A stretch of DNA of 57,894 nucleotides from Yinghuangia seranimata (GCF_029953285.1 NZ_JASAOI010000085.1:1-57894); one strand, 5' to 3'. Counted from the first letter of the stretch, positions 8,039 through 17,214 are shown. Notes: generated by a model not told the origin, from the sequence alone. Made by a program: numbers and translations.

Positions 8039-9016
8039 ATGACCCGCCCGCTCCGCTACGGGATGACGCTGCCGTTCTCCGCACCGCTGCCCGACCACCC
8101 GCGCATCGCAGGCGAGTTGGCTGCGGTCGGCTACACCGACATCTGGAGCTGCGAGGTCGACGGCCTCGACGGCTTCACGCCGCTGGCCCTCGCCGCGACC
8201 GGCGCCCCCGATGTCCACCTGGGCACCGCGATCGTCTCGCCCTTCACCCGCGGCCCCGCCGTCCTCGCGATGACCGCCGCCGCGCTCGCCGAACTCGCGC
8301 CCGGGCGCTTCCACCTGGGCATCGGCTCGGCGTCCCGGCCGATCGTGCAGAACTGGAACGCGGCCGCGTTCGAGCAGCCGTACGAACGCGTGCGCGACAC
8401 CGTCCGATTCCTCCGCGCCGCACTCGCGGGGGAACGGGTCGCCGAGCGGTACGAGACCTTCGCGGTCGACGGCTTCCGGCTCGCACGTCCGCCGCAGACG
8501 CCGCCTCCGATCTACCTCGCCGCGCTGCGCGAGGGCATGCTGCGGCTGGCCGGCCGCGAGGCCGACGGCGTGATCCTGAACTGGCTGTCCGCCGACGACG
8601 TCAAGAAGGTCGTGCCCTACGTACACGAAGGTGGCCCTGGGAAGGAGATCGTCGGCCGCATCTTCGTGTGCCCGACGGACGATGCCGACGCGGCCCGCGC
8701 GGTCTGCCGCCGCATGGTCACCTCGTACCTCAACGTCCCCGGCTACGCGAACTACCAGCGATGGCTGGGCCGGACCGAGCTGCTGCAGCCGATGTGGGAC
8801 GCCTGGGCGGCAGGTGACCGCCGCCGCGCGCTCGCGGCGGTCCCGGACGAGGTGGTCGACGACCTGATCGTGCACGGCACCCCGGCGCAGTGCCGCGCGG
8901 CCATCCAGCGCTACGTCGACAACGGTGTGACCGTTCCGGTCATCATGTTCGTCGACCCGGGTCTGGGGACCGACCCGTTGGAGGACGCGCTGGCGCTCGC
9001 GCCGGACCCGGCGTGA
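8039..9016 (+). CDS. LLM-class F420-dependent oxidoreductase
   Basis: A 325-aa luciferase-like TIM-barrel protein, beginning MTRPLRYGMTLPFSAPL. HLGTAIVSPFTRGP and PGRFHLGIGSAS are typical of F420-binding members in mycobacteria and streptomycetes. It closes the + strand operon starting at the Zn-dehydrogenase, 37 bp after the acyl-CoA dehydrogenase pair, with GAAAGGA upstream. It probably performs an F420- or FMN-dependent hydride transfer or oxygenation on a pathway intermediate. It is one of three LLM genes in the window. Confidence 0.87.
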   Translation: MTRPLRYGMTLPFSAPLPDHPRIAGELAAVGYTDIWSCEVDGLDGFTPLALAATGAPDVHLGTAIVSPFTRGPAVLAMTAAALAELAPGRFHLGIGSASRPIVQNWNAAAFEQPYERVRDTVRFLRAALAGERVAERYETFAVDGFRLARPPQTPPPIYLAALREGMLRLAGREADGVILNWLSADDVKKVVPYVHEGGPGKEIVGRIFVCPTDDADAARAVCRRMVTSYLNVPGYANYQRWLGRTELLQPMWDAWAAGDRRRALAAVPDEVVDDLIVHGTPAQCRAAIQRYVDNGVTVPVIMFVDPGLGTDPLEDALALAPDPA

Positions 9017-9049
9017 ACCGCCCGCTGCCGAGCATCGGGGCCGGCACGC

Positions 9050-9859
9050 TCAGGCGCCCGCGGCCTCCCACACCGCGCGGGTCGTGGTCAGCGCCGTGTC
9101 GGCGAAGGCGTCGAGGTTCGCGGCGCGCCATTCGTCCGACAGGAGTTCGACGCTGACGACACCGTCGTAGCCCTTGCCGACGAGTTCCCCGCAGAATCGG
9201 GCGAGGTCGAACTCGCCCTGCCCCGGCATCACCCGGCGGTGCATCGACTCGGTGTGCACGTCGTCCGACACCGGCGCCGGCGCATCCGCGAACTGGACGA
9301 AGCCGATCCGGCCCAACGGCAGCGCCGCGAGGTCGTCCCAGCCGCTGGGGCCGCGGAAGAAGTGCCAGCTCTCCACGACGATGCGCAGGTTGGGATGACC
9401 GACGCGGTCCTGCAGGCGCACCGCTTCGGGAATCGAGTCCAGATGCCGGGTGGGTAGGAACTCGACCGAAAGACCGATGCCTTCCCGGTCCAGCGCGGCC
9501 GCGCACATGGCGGTGTTGGCCACGACGCCCCTGTCGACCTCACCGGTCACCACGCACAGAACCTCAGCCGGTTCCAGGACCGCCGCTGCCTCAAGCACCC
9601 GCGCCAGACTTCTGCGGGTCGCATCCGCATCCGCCGAAATGGAGAGGGACACCAGCTCGTAGCACGGCAGTTTGTACTCCTTCAGCAGTGCCGCCAGCGC
9701 CTCGACTGGCAGCCCCGCGCGTTCGTGGGCCAGCACCGAGAAGACGTCGAGGCCGATGCGGTCATAGCCTGCCGCCGCAGCCGCGGCGATCTGCTCGGGC
9801 AGGGACGGTGCCAGGCCGTAGTAGGTCGAATGGTTGAAGGTGTTGAAGCTGTACAGCAC
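9050..9859 (-). CDS. Sugar phosphate isomerase/epimerase-type TIM-barrel protein
   Basis: A 269-aa AP-endonuclease-2/xylose-isomerase-like TIM barrel. It has NTFNHSTYYG at the first strand, GLDVFSV at the second, the metal-site strands IVVESWHFF and IGFVQFADAP, and a late Glu in SVELLSDEW. Family members isomerise, epimerise or dehydrate polyols and keto compounds using a divalent metal. The GTG start has GGAGGA upstream. It lies 18 bp after the minus-strand amidohydrolase, so they form a two-gene operon controlled from the GntR promoter region. Confidence 0.82.
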   Translation of the reverse strand: MLYSFNTFNHSTYYGLAPSLPEQIAAAAAAGYDRIGLDVFSVLAHERAGLPVEALAALLKEYKLPCYELVSLSISADADATRRSLARVLEAAAVLEPAEVLCVVTGEVDRGVVANTAMCAAALDREGIGLSVEFLPTRHLDSIPEAVRLQDRVGHPNLRIVVESWHFFRGPSGWDDLAALPLGRIGFVQFADAPAPVSDDVHTESMHRRVMPGQGEFDLARFCGELVGKGYDGVVSVELLSDEWRAANLDAFADTALTTTRAVWEAAGA

Positions 9860-9877
9860 CCGGCTCCTCCGCGGGCG

Positions 9878-11140
9878 TCAATCGGCTGCCCGCTCCAGGG
9901 CGAGCGCCGGATGGTCGGCGCCGAAGTGGTCGATGAACACCGAGCCGAGCGCATCGGCCGCGACTTCGCCGCGATCCAGAGGGACCGCGACATCCGCGAC
10001 CAACGGGCCCGCCTGCGCCGCCAGTGCGTCGAGCCGGTCCAGATCGAAGCCATACACGCGCGCCGCGTTGCCGGCAAGCATCGCGCGGACCTCGGCCTCG
10101 GGCACACCCTCGAACGTCAGGCGCAGCGACTCAAGCGTGTACGGGAACGAGCCCTCGGCGTGCGGGTAGTCCGAACCCCACATCAGCCGGTCGACGCCGA
10201 TCTGGTCACGCGTGGCGCAGTCCGCCTGCCGCAGCGGGCTCGCACCGATGAAGCAGTTGCGGGCGAAGTACTCGCTCGGCAGAAGACTCAACCCCTCGGC
10301 CATGTCCGCGCCGAAGAAATGCTGGGCGGTGCCGTCGAGCGGCATCGTGCGGACGAACTGGTCGAGCTTCGCCAGCTCCCGGGGCACCCACGCGGAACCC
10401 TGCTCGGTGAAGACGACCTTGAGGCCGGGGAAGCGCTCGAACACGCCGCCGAACACGAGGTGCCCCAGCACCCGGTTGGAGAACCAGGTGATCTCCGACA
10501 GCAACACCGCCAGGCCGCGCGGGTCGTGCGGATAGTCGGGTACTCCGCCGCCACTGTGCAGATTGACGACCACGTCCTCGCTCTCGCACGCGCGCCAGAT
10601 CGGGTCGTACACCGGATCGAACAGCGGTGCCTGCGCGGCGCCCGGCGGTACGCCAGGGACGAGGATGCCGCCGAACATCCCGTGCGCCTTGGCCCAGTGG
10701 ACCTCGGCGACCGCGTCGTCGATGTCGTTCAGCATGATCTGCGCGACCCCGGCTCGCCGTCCCGGTGACGCCGCGCAGAAGTCGGCCATCCAGCGGTTGT
10801 GTGCCCGCAGCCCAGCCCAACGGCGCTCGTACTCCTGGCGATTGGTCGGTGGCGGCGGGACGAAGAACTGGGTCTGCGGAAAGAACGGCGGCACGGTGTT
10901 CGGGAACACCACTTCGCCCACGATCCCCTGCGCCAGCAGGTCGGCGTCGCGTACGGCGCCGTCCCAGTTGCACTCCTGGCTCTTGCTCAGCAGGTGCTCG
11001 GACTCGAACGGATTGACCATCGCCGCCGCCCACGCGTCGAAGGCCTCATGGTGCTCGGTTGTGAGGTAGGGGCGGTAGTCGAGCAGGTCGGCACCCGCAT
11101 GGCAGTCGGAAGAGATGACGGTGTAGCGGTCGGCAGTCAT
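9878..11140 (-). CDS. Amidohydrolase-2 family protein
   Basis: A 420-aa amidohydrolase-superfamily member. The N-terminal ISSDCHAGADL replaces the usual His-x-His strand, the strand-5 motif is VVNLHSGGG and the late aspartate lies in LMWGSDYPHAEG. These fit the ACMSD/decarboxylase branch. The start at 11140 (MTADRYTVI) has AAGGAGC six bases upstream; codons further upstream run into the operator region. It is divergent from the GntR gene and co-transcribed with the TIM-barrel isomerase. The hydrolase at 542 is a different, shorter branch rather than a recent duplicate. Confidence 0.85.
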   Translation of the reverse strand: MTADRYTVISSDCHAGADLLDYRPYLTTEHHEAFDAWAAAMVNPFESEHLLSKSQECNWDGAVRDADLLAQGIVGEVVFPNTVPPFFPQTQFFVPPPPTNRQEYERRWAGLRAHNRWMADFCAASPGRRAGVAQIMLNDIDDAVAEVHWAKAHGMFGGILVPGVPPGAAQAPLFDPVYDPIWRACESEDVVVNLHSGGGVPDYPHDPRGLAVLLSEITWFSNRVLGHLVFGGVFERFPGLKVVFTEQGSAWVPRELAKLDQFVRTMPLDGTAQHFFGADMAEGLSLLPSEYFARNCFIGASPLRQADCATRDQIGVDRLMWGSDYPHAEGSFPYTLESLRLTFEGVPEAEVRAMLAGNAARVYGFDLDRLDALAAQAGPLVADVAVPLDRGEVAADALGSVFIDHFGADHPALALERAAD

Positions 11141-11178
11141 GAAGCTCCTTCTCGCAGTCAAGGGGCTTAACATGTCTA

Positions 11179-11191
11179 ACATAGCTATGAT
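11179..11191. repeat. 13-bp box, copy 1 (probable GntR operator)
   Basis: ACATAGCTATGAT contains the perfect 10-bp palindrome CATAGCTATG. An identical 13-mer occurs at 11255-11267, 76 bp away. This copy is on the amidohydrolase side of the divergent promoter, where its reverse complement supplies a -10-like TATGTT for that gene. Two identical boxes flanking a GntR/FCD promoter are best read as its autoregulatory operators. Confidence 0.6.
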
Positions 11192-11254
11192 TAGACCGCT
11201 AGAGCGCGACCGAACCCGCGGGCAGGACACGACATCCGCCCGGACGTGGTCGCT

Positions 11255-11267
11255 ACATAGCTATGAT
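11255..11267. repeat. 13-bp box, copy 2 (probable GntR operator)
   Basis: Second exact copy of ACATAGCTATGAT, immediately upstream of the GntR coding region. The embedded TATGAT (11262-11267) is a good -10 hexamer seven bases before the ATG at 11275, so the regulator may be expressed as a leaderless mRNA. Repressor bound here would block its own promoter. Confidence 0.6.
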
Positions 11268-11274
11268 CGACACC

Positions 11275-12081
11275 ATGGTGGACAGCCCCGGGAGGGTCAG
11301 GGTCGCGCAGCGCCCGGCAGGCGAGGCAGCCGACGAGATCCGCTACGCGGCCATCGCCGAGGTCGTCGCCGGCGTACTCCGCCGCCGCATCCTCGACGGC
11401 GAACTCGCCGACGGCGACGTACTGCCCAAGCAGGACGAGCTGATGGCGGAGTTCGACGTCGGCCGCACCACACTTCGCCAGGCCATTCGCATTCTCGAGA
11501 CCGAAGGCCTGCTCACCGTGCGCCGCGGCAAAGTCGGCGGCTCCGTCGTGCACCAGCCGACGCCCGAGGACGCGGCACGCATGTTCGGCATGGTGATGCA
11601 CACCCGGCACGTCACCCTCGCCGACCTCGCTCAGGCGCTGCGCCGCCTCGAACCGGTGTGCGTCGCCCTGTGCGCAGGGCGGGAGGACCGGGCCGACGCG
11701 GTCGTGCCCCGCCTGCGTGAAGTCCACGAACGCATGGCCCTGACCGTCGACGACGGCCTCGCCTACATCCGAGCCAGCCGCGAATTCCACGAAGCGATCG
11801 TCGGCTCATGCGGCAACCAGACCATGCAGATCGTCCTCGGGATGGTCGAGACCCTCTGGGCGCGCCAGGAGCAACTCTGGGCCGAGCGCTCAGCCGCCGA
11901 GGTAGGCGCCGACATCCGCCGCGCCGGCGTCCGGGAACACGAACACCTCATCGACCTGATCGCCGACGGCGACGAGACCCTGGCCTACCGCTACGCGGTC
12001 CGCCACCTCGAAGGCGCCCACGCATACCCACTCCAGGAGTACGCGGCCCGACCCGTCCAGTCAGGCCCGGCCGGCGCCTGA
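11275..12081 (+). CDS. GntR/FadR-family transcriptional regulator
   Basis: A 268-aa regulator with an N-terminal winged helix (DELMAEFDVGRTTLRQAIRI and the wing LLTVRRGKVGGSVV) and a C-terminal all-helical FCD ligand domain (FHEAIVGSCGN, HEHLIDLIADGD). FCD members sense carboxylates and usually repress nearby catabolic genes. An ATG at 11263 would also be in frame, but neither start has a ribosome site. The ATG at 11275 is seven bases after TATGAT, which fits leaderless transcription. It is divergent from the amidohydrolase-isomerase operon, with a 13-bp box before each gene. Confidence 0.88.
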   Translation: MVDSPGRVRVAQRPAGEAADEIRYAAIAEVVAGVLRRRILDGELADGDVLPKQDELMAEFDVGRTTLRQAIRILETEGLLTVRRGKVGGSVVHQPTPEDAARMFGMVMHTRHVTLADLAQALRRLEPVCVALCAGREDRADAVVPRLREVHERMALTVDDGLAYIRASREFHEAIVGSCGNQTMQIVLGMVETLWARQEQLWAERSAAEVGADIRRAGVREHEHLIDLIADGDETLAYRYAVRHLEGAHAYPLQEYAARPVQSGPAGA

Positions 12082-12123
12082 CAGCCACCCGGGTGCGTCG
12101 GTGCGCAGAAGCTGTATGCCGCT

Positions 12124-14220
12124 TCAGCGTGCGAGTGCCGGCTCGTCGGCCAGGCTTTGCTCGGCCCAGATGGTCTTGCCGGATTGTTGGTATCTGCTGC
12201 CCCACCGTTGGGTGAGTTGGGCGATCAGGAAGAGTCCGCGGCCGCCTTCGTCGGTGGTGCGGGCATGGCGCAGGCGCGGTTGCGTGTTGCTGGGGTCGGA
12301 CACTTCGCAGACCAACACGTTCCCGCGGATCAGGCGGAGCGTGATGGGACCGCCTCCCCCGTAGCGGACGGCGTTGGTGACCAGTTCGCTGACGACGAGT
12401 TCAGTGGTGAAAGCGAGTTCGTCCAAGTTCCAGGCGGCGAGCTGTCGTGTGGCCAGGTCGCGGGCCGGTCCGACGCAGGCGGGGTCGGCGGGCAGCTCCC
12501 AGGTGGCGCTGTCCTCGTCCGGCAGCCGATGTACGCGGGCCAGCAACAGGGTTGTGTCGTCGTTGCGGGGCGCGGTGACGTCGTCGAGCAGGTCGTGGCC
12601 GGCTTTGTCCAAGTCCCGGTGCGCGACGTCGAATCGCTCGATCTGGTCCAGCAATCTGCGCATGCCGTTGTCGAGGTCGCGGTCGGGGCCTGCCACCAGG
12701 CCGTCGCTGTACAGGACCAGGACACTTCCTGGAGCCAAGGTGATGTCGGTGAACTCGAAGGGCATGCCGCCGACGCCCAGCGGCGGCCCAGGCTCCAGCT
12801 CGATGTAGCGTGCGCGTCCGTCGGGCTCGATGACCGCAGGCGGTGGATGGCCGGCCGAGGCCACGCGGCAATGGCCGGAGACCGGGTCGTACTCGGTGTA
12901 CAGGCAGGTCGCGCCGGCGATCGCCTGCGGGCTTTCGGGTTCGCCGGAGAGCCGCAGGATGAGGTCGTCCACGCGAGCTAGCAACTCGTCCGGGGGAAGG
13001 TCCATATCGGCGAGTGCCTGAACGGCGGTGCGCAGCCGCCCCATCGTGCCGCTTGCCGCCAAGCCGTGGCCGACGACGTCGCCGACGACGAGGGCCAGCC
13101 GCGTCGACGACAGCGGGATCACGTCGTACCAGTCGCCGCCCACGCCTGCGGCGGTCGCTGTGGGCAGGTAGGCACCGAACGTCTCTGCAGCCGGTTCGTC
13201 CGCTCGCCTGTCGGGCAGCAGACTGTGCTGCAGGGCCAGCGCGACACGGTGCTCGCGGGTGTATCGGCGTGCGTTGTCCACGCTGAGCGCGGCGCGTGAG
13301 GCAACTTCCTCCAGGAGTCGGGCATCGTCCTCGTCGAAAGGATCTGGGCGCTCGGTGCGCCACAACTGCACAGCACCGAGCAGGTGGCCGCGGGCGAACA
13401 ACGGGACCGCGAGGCTGCTGTGGCCGCCGACTGGGATCAGCCGCCGGAGAATGTCGGGACCGTCGCCTGGCCTCGCGACTACCTGCGGTAGCAGCAGCGT
13501 CGCGCCGCGCTCGATGGTCCGGGCCTCCGGGCTGTCCAGCGGGACCAATGGCTCTTCCCCGACCTGGACAAGATACGGCGGCCACGAGTCCCCGGTCGCG
13601 GCGACCGCGGTTCGGATTGCGGCTGTGTAGCCGGTTGACGGGTCTCGCACAGGTTCCTCGCCGGCCAAGACCGCCGTGGCCAGGTCCACGGCCGCCAGGT
13701 CCGCCCAGCCTGGCACAAGCAGGTCGGCCAGTTGCTGCGTGGTCTCCGTGACGTCCAAGGAAGCGCCGATTGCCGCTGCCGCTTCGTGGACGATGGCGGC
13801 CCGGGCCTCGGCGTGTACCTGCTCGGTGACATCGTTGAATGTCACTAGCAGCCCGAGCGGCTGGCCGCCGCTTGGGGGGACGCGGAGCATCGCGAGTCTG
13901 AGGTACAGCGTGTGGCCGTCCTGCCCACGGGCGGCGAGCGGTTGCCGGTCGAGGAGCGGGGCGTCCGCGGCGAGTGCCTGTCGGAGCAGCGGCAGAGCAT
14001 CGTCAAGGCCGAGAGCTGTCAATGCCGCGTCCGCGGGGTCACCGACCCGGACCGGAGCACGTTGCAGGACCTCCGCACTCGCGTTGGTGGCGATCACCCG
14101 CAGGTCGGCGTCGAAGACCACCAGGCCGATCGACCCTTGGGAGAACACGGTCGTCGCAAGACGTTCCGCCCATTCCGATGGCAGCCCGAGCCCCGCCACC
14201 AATCGGTGCTGTTCGTGCAC
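12124..14220 (-). CDS. PAS-GAF-SpoIIE phosphatase with C-terminal HATPase
   Basis: A 698-aa signalling protein. A PAS domain (about 20-130) is followed by GAF (about 140-310), a PP2C/SpoIIE phosphatase (about 335-560) and an RsbW-type HATPase (about 570-690). Phosphatase metal motifs are GGDWYDV near 361, VGDVVGHG, YSDGLV and NDDTTLLL. The ATPase shows ELVTNAVRYG and GRGLFLI. Streptomycetes use such proteins to control anti-anti-sigma phosphorylation in response to small-molecule or redox signals. No sigma or STAS gene is adjacent; the nearest STAS gene is 42 kb away. The C-terminus lies convergent and 42 bp from the GntR gene. Confidence 0.9.
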   Translation of the reverse strand: MHEQHRLVAGLGLPSEWAERLATTVFSQGSIGLVVFDADLRVIATNASAEVLQRAPVRVGDPADAALTALGLDDALPLLRQALAADAPLLDRQPLAARGQDGHTLYLRLAMLRVPPSGGQPLGLLVTFNDVTEQVHAEARAAIVHEAAAAIGASLDVTETTQQLADLLVPGWADLAAVDLATAVLAGEEPVRDPSTGYTAAIRTAVAATGDSWPPYLVQVGEEPLVPLDSPEARTIERGATLLLPQVVARPGDGPDILRRLIPVGGHSSLAVPLFARGHLLGAVQLWRTERPDPFDEDDARLLEEVASRAALSVDNARRYTREHRVALALQHSLLPDRRADEPAAETFGAYLPTATAAGVGGDWYDVIPLSSTRLALVVGDVVGHGLAASGTMGRLRTAVQALADMDLPPDELLARVDDLILRLSGEPESPQAIAGATCLYTEYDPVSGHCRVASAGHPPPAVIEPDGRARYIELEPGPPLGVGGMPFEFTDITLAPGSVLVLYSDGLVAGPDRDLDNGMRRLLDQIERFDVAHRDLDKAGHDLLDDVTAPRNDDTTLLLARVHRLPDEDSATWELPADPACVGPARDLATRQLAAWNLDELAFTTELVVSELVTNAVRYGGGGPITLRLIRGNVLVCEVSDPSNTQPRLRHARTTDEGGRGLFLIAQLTQRWGSRYQQSGKTIWAEQSLADEPALAR

Positions 14221-14867
14221 GCTGAGACCGCTTCCAGGACCCCGTCGAAAACCTCTCGGTGGCTACCAGTATCGCCCGGCGGCGGGATGTCAGCAGATGG
14301 CCTGATGCGGTGCCGCGACGAGCACCTTGGCACGGTGCGTCCACCCTGTGGGTGCCGAAATCCCATCCACCCAGGTCAGGCCACATGCTGGTATTCGTGG
14401 ACGGTGCCGCCGAGTCGGTCGTGCCGGGTCGGTCGGTCGCGGCCGCTCGCCCGATTCGGGCGCGTTCATGCTGGCCGGCGCGACAGCGGCCTCGGCGCCT
14501 CGTGCGGCAGGGGCCACGCGATTGCCGCGGCGAAGTGGCTTTACGCAGAGGCGACTTCATGAATTCGGGAAGCCGGGGGGCGTTCTCTTCGGATCCCGAT
14601 AAATGAACGCCAGGCATTTGCGTGCATGAAACCCGCTCATGGTGAAGCGGATTAGGCGCCTCCGGTAGGCGTGGATTCCGGTTTCCGTTACGACGCTGTT
14701 AAATGTACACCTGGTGCGCCCATTCCTACCTGTGGGTATTACGCAAGGTAGCCTCTCGGCTGCGCATAATTCATTGACTTCGTCTCTCCGATGGGTGTTC
14801 CCTGCTCATGGTCCAACCGGCGAGTCGAATGGTCGGACCCGATTGCTCTCAAGGGGGATGGGAAGCA
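14221..14867. other. Gene-free region upstream of the biosynthetic operon
   Basis: 647 bp with no credible gene. The right half (from about 14560) is markedly more AT-rich than its surroundings. It contains a dyad CTACCT (14726-14731) / AGGTAG (14746-14751) and a -10-like CATAAT (14765-14770), about 100 bp before the first biosynthetic gene. I read it as the divergent control region for the phosphatase gene (leftward) and the 14-gene cluster (rightward). No clear -35 or known cluster-regulator site could be assigned. Confidence 0.4.
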
Positions 14868-15581
14868 GTGGGCTCTCGTTCAGTCGGCGGCGATGCGGCC
14901 GCCACCGCTCTGCCGGGATGGAAATTCGTTCCGCACGTCAGGGATCCTGACCTGCCTTCTTCGGTGTACCGCGCGGCCAGCGATGCGGACTTTGTGGCCA
15001 TCGATGGGCTCTGGGCCGACGTCTACGGCGCGGAATTCGGCTGGCTGCCCTCAGGCACCGGGCCGGCCTACAAGGACCGGTATCACGAGAACGCGACGTA
15101 CCTGCTGGCCCGTGTCGAACACCAGGTGGTCGGCACGATGCGCCTCGTCGCCGATTCCGCGGGTGGCCTCCCCATCGAGCAGTTCGTCGGTATCGACGAC
15201 ATCAGGCCGGGACGCCGCCTCATCGAGTGTCAGCGCCTCATGATCCTCCCGGAGTTCCGCAACCGGCGGTTCCCGGAATTCCCGCAGGGGGTGCTGGCGG
15301 GCCTGGTCAAGGGGTGCATCCACTGGTGTCTGGCGAACGGTGTCACGCACATTCTGGCCGACCTTTTCACGCAGACCGCCACCACGCCCATCGGCCCGCT
15401 GCGGGCGCTCGGCTTCGAGGAAACCGGCAAGGAGTTCGTCGATACCGAGCTTTCCCAGGCCGGTTCGAGCGTGGCGCTGCTGCTCCGGACCGGGGAGTTG
15501 TTCTCCCGGACCTTCCGGACCGCCAGTCCGTTCTATCGCTACCTCATGGAGTACGACGAATTCGTCGACGTGTACAACTGA
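14868..15581 (+). CDS. FeeM/LuxI-like N-acyltransferase
   Basis: A 237-aa GNAT-fold protein resembling N-acyl amino acid synthases (FeeM) and acyl-homoserine-lactone synthases. VGTMRLV followed by LIECQRLMILPEFRNRR corresponds to the family strand and acyl-donor helix. Such enzymes move a fatty acyl group, normally from acyl carrier protein, to an amine. The GTG at 14868 is preferred because GGGGGATGGGAAG precedes it; ATGs at 14808 and 14829 lack a ribosome site. It is the first gene of the 14-gene cluster, 19 bp before the halogenase. The amine and acyl chain are unknown, and no carrier protein gene is nearby. Confidence 0.72.
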   Translation: MGSRSVGGDAAATALPGWKFVPHVRDPDLPSSVYRAASDADFVAIDGLWADVYGAEFGWLPSGTGPAYKDRYHENATYLLARVEHQVVGTMRLVADSAGGLPIEQFVGIDDIRPGRRLIECQRLMILPEFRNRRFPEFPQGVLAGLVKGCIHWCLANGVTHILADLFTQTATTPIGPLRALGFEETGKEFVDTELSQAGSSVALLLRTGELFSRTFRTASPFYRYLMEYDEFVDVYN

Positions 15582-15600
15582 CGGGGAAACGGAGTACCGG

Positions 15601-17214
15601 ATGACAAGGATCTCGGCGGACTTTGATGTCGTGGTCATCGGGGGCGGTCCCGGTGGCTCGATGGCGAGCACCCTGCTCGCCGATTTCGGAAAATCGGTGG
15701 TGCTCTTCGAGACTGCGAAGTTCCCGCGGTACCACATCGGAGAATCGCTGCTGTCGGGTACGGCGGACCTGCTCAAGCGGATCGGTGTGCTCGACCGCCT
15801 GGAGGACGCCGGCTACATCAAGAAGTACGGCGTCGAGTGGGTCTGGGGCGACCGGCGCGAGCCGTGGACCGTGTACTTCAAGGACGCGCTCGCGATGCCG
15901 TACGACTACGGCTACCAGGTCGAGCGCGGCCCCTTCGACCAGATGCTCCTGGAAAACGCGCGGGAGCACGGCGTCGACGCCCGCGAGCAGCACAAGGTGA
16001 CCGATTTCGCGATCGCCCCGGACGGTTCGGCCACGGTCGACTTCGAGAACACCGCGACCGGGGAAACCGGCCGTGTCACGGCGCGCTGGATCGTGGACGC
16101 GTCGGGCCAAGGCGGTCTGGTCACCAAGCGCCTCCACACACAGGAGTGGGACGACTACCTCCGGAACATGGCCGTCTGGACCTATTGGAAGGGTGCCAAG
16201 CGCCCGCCGGGCCTGGACGCGGGCAACACCTTCCTGCCCACGTTCTCCGACGGGTGGTGGTGGTTCATTCCGTTGCGCGACGACATCACCAGCGTCGGCG
16301 CCGTGGTGGACCGCCAGGCCTTCCAGGAGAAAAAGGGCATGGGCCTGGAGGCGTACTACAAGGAGTGCGTCGAGAAGACCCCCGAACTGGCCGACCGGCT
16401 CAAGGACGCCGAGCAGGTGGACGAGATCCGCGTCCAGCGCGACTGGTCGTACATCTACGACGGGTTCGCCGGCGACGGCTACATCGCCTGCGGTGACGCC
16501 GCCTGCTTCATCGACCCGCTCTTCTCCACGGGCGTCCATCTCGCCATGCTCAGCGGATTCCTCGCCGCCGTCACGGTGAACACCGTCCTGGACAAGCCCG
16601 AGTTCGACCGCGGACGCGTCCTGGACTTCTACGAGAACGCCTACCGCAAGGAGTTCGCGCGGCTGCGCGCGCAGGTGTACTTCCTCTACGGCGGCCACGG
16701 CAGCAGCAAGGACTCGTACTTCTGGCACGCGCGCAGCCAGTTCGACGTGCCCGGGATCGATCCCGAGAAGGCCTTCATCTCGCTCATCGCGGGCGCCTTC
16801 ACCCACCGGTCCTGGTACCGGCGCTATCTCGAACGGCTCGACGTCCCGGCAGAGCTGCGCGGCACGATCGAGAGCATCTTCGCCGGGAAGTCGGCCGGCG
16901 CGAACATCGACCTCGACTCGGTCCTGATACCAGGCGAGGACTTCACGAAGGCGGACGGCTTCGCGGTGGACGGCGCGCACCTGCGCGAGTCGGTCTCCCT
17001 GGAGACCCGGGAAGGCGCCTCGTTGGCCCTCACCCCGGCCATGGAGCTGCTCCTGGAACTGGCCGCCGACGGCTCCCGAACCGGCCGGCAGCTGACGGAG
17101 GCGCTCGTGGACCAGGGGGCCTGCGGCCAGGACCAGGCCCAGAACCTGGTGCACGAGTCCGTCAGCTACGGCTTCCTCACCGGCGTCGAGAAGGTGCGCG
17201 ATGGCGTTCGTTGA
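15601..17214 (+). CDS. Flavin-dependent halogenase (CmlS-type)
   Basis: A 537-aa FAD enzyme. The dinucleotide motif is GGGPGG at 14-19, a Lys pair lies at K74-K75 (YIKKYGVEWVWG) at the expected hypohalous-acid lysine, and the halogenase signature W-x-W-x-I-P is at W219-P224 (DGWWWFIPL). GDAACFIDPLFSTGVHLA follows near 296. About 100 C-terminal residues beyond the oxidoreductase core look like the winged-helix tail of CmlS, the chloramphenicol halogenase. It would chlorinate an activated substrate using FADH2, O2 and chloride. A flavin reductase is not encoded in the cluster. A plain monooxygenase is the alternative. Confidence 0.78.
   Translation: MTRISADFDVVVIGGGPGGSMASTLLADFGKSVVLFETAKFPRYHIGESLLSGTADLLKRIGVLDRLEDAGYIKKYGVEWVWGDRREPWTVYFKDALAMPYDYGYQVERGPFDQMLLENAREHGVDAREQHKVTDFAIAPDGSATVDFENTATGETGRVTARWIVDASGQGGLVTKRLHTQEWDDYLRNMAVWTYWKGAKRPPGLDAGNTFLPTFSDGWWWFIPLRDDITSVGAVVDRQAFQEKKGMGLEAYYKECVEKTPELADRLKDAEQVDEIRVQRDWSYIYDGFAGDGYIACGDAACFIDPLFSTGVHLAMLSGFLAAVTVNTVLDKPEFDRGRVLDFYENAYRKEFARLRAQVYFLYGGHGSSKDSYFWHARSQFDVPGIDPEKAFISLIAGAFTHRSWYRRYLERLDVPAELRGTIESIFAGKSAGANIDLDSVLIPGEDFTKADGFAVDGAHLRESVSLETREGASLALTPAMELLLELAADGSRTGRQLTEALVDQGACGQDQAQNLVHESVSYGFLTGVEKVRDGVR

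Noticed and set aside
14221-14867. Small ORFs of 75-115 codons in the region before the biosynthetic operon.
   Set aside because: They overlap each other in several frames, lack ribosome sites and have shadow-like composition.
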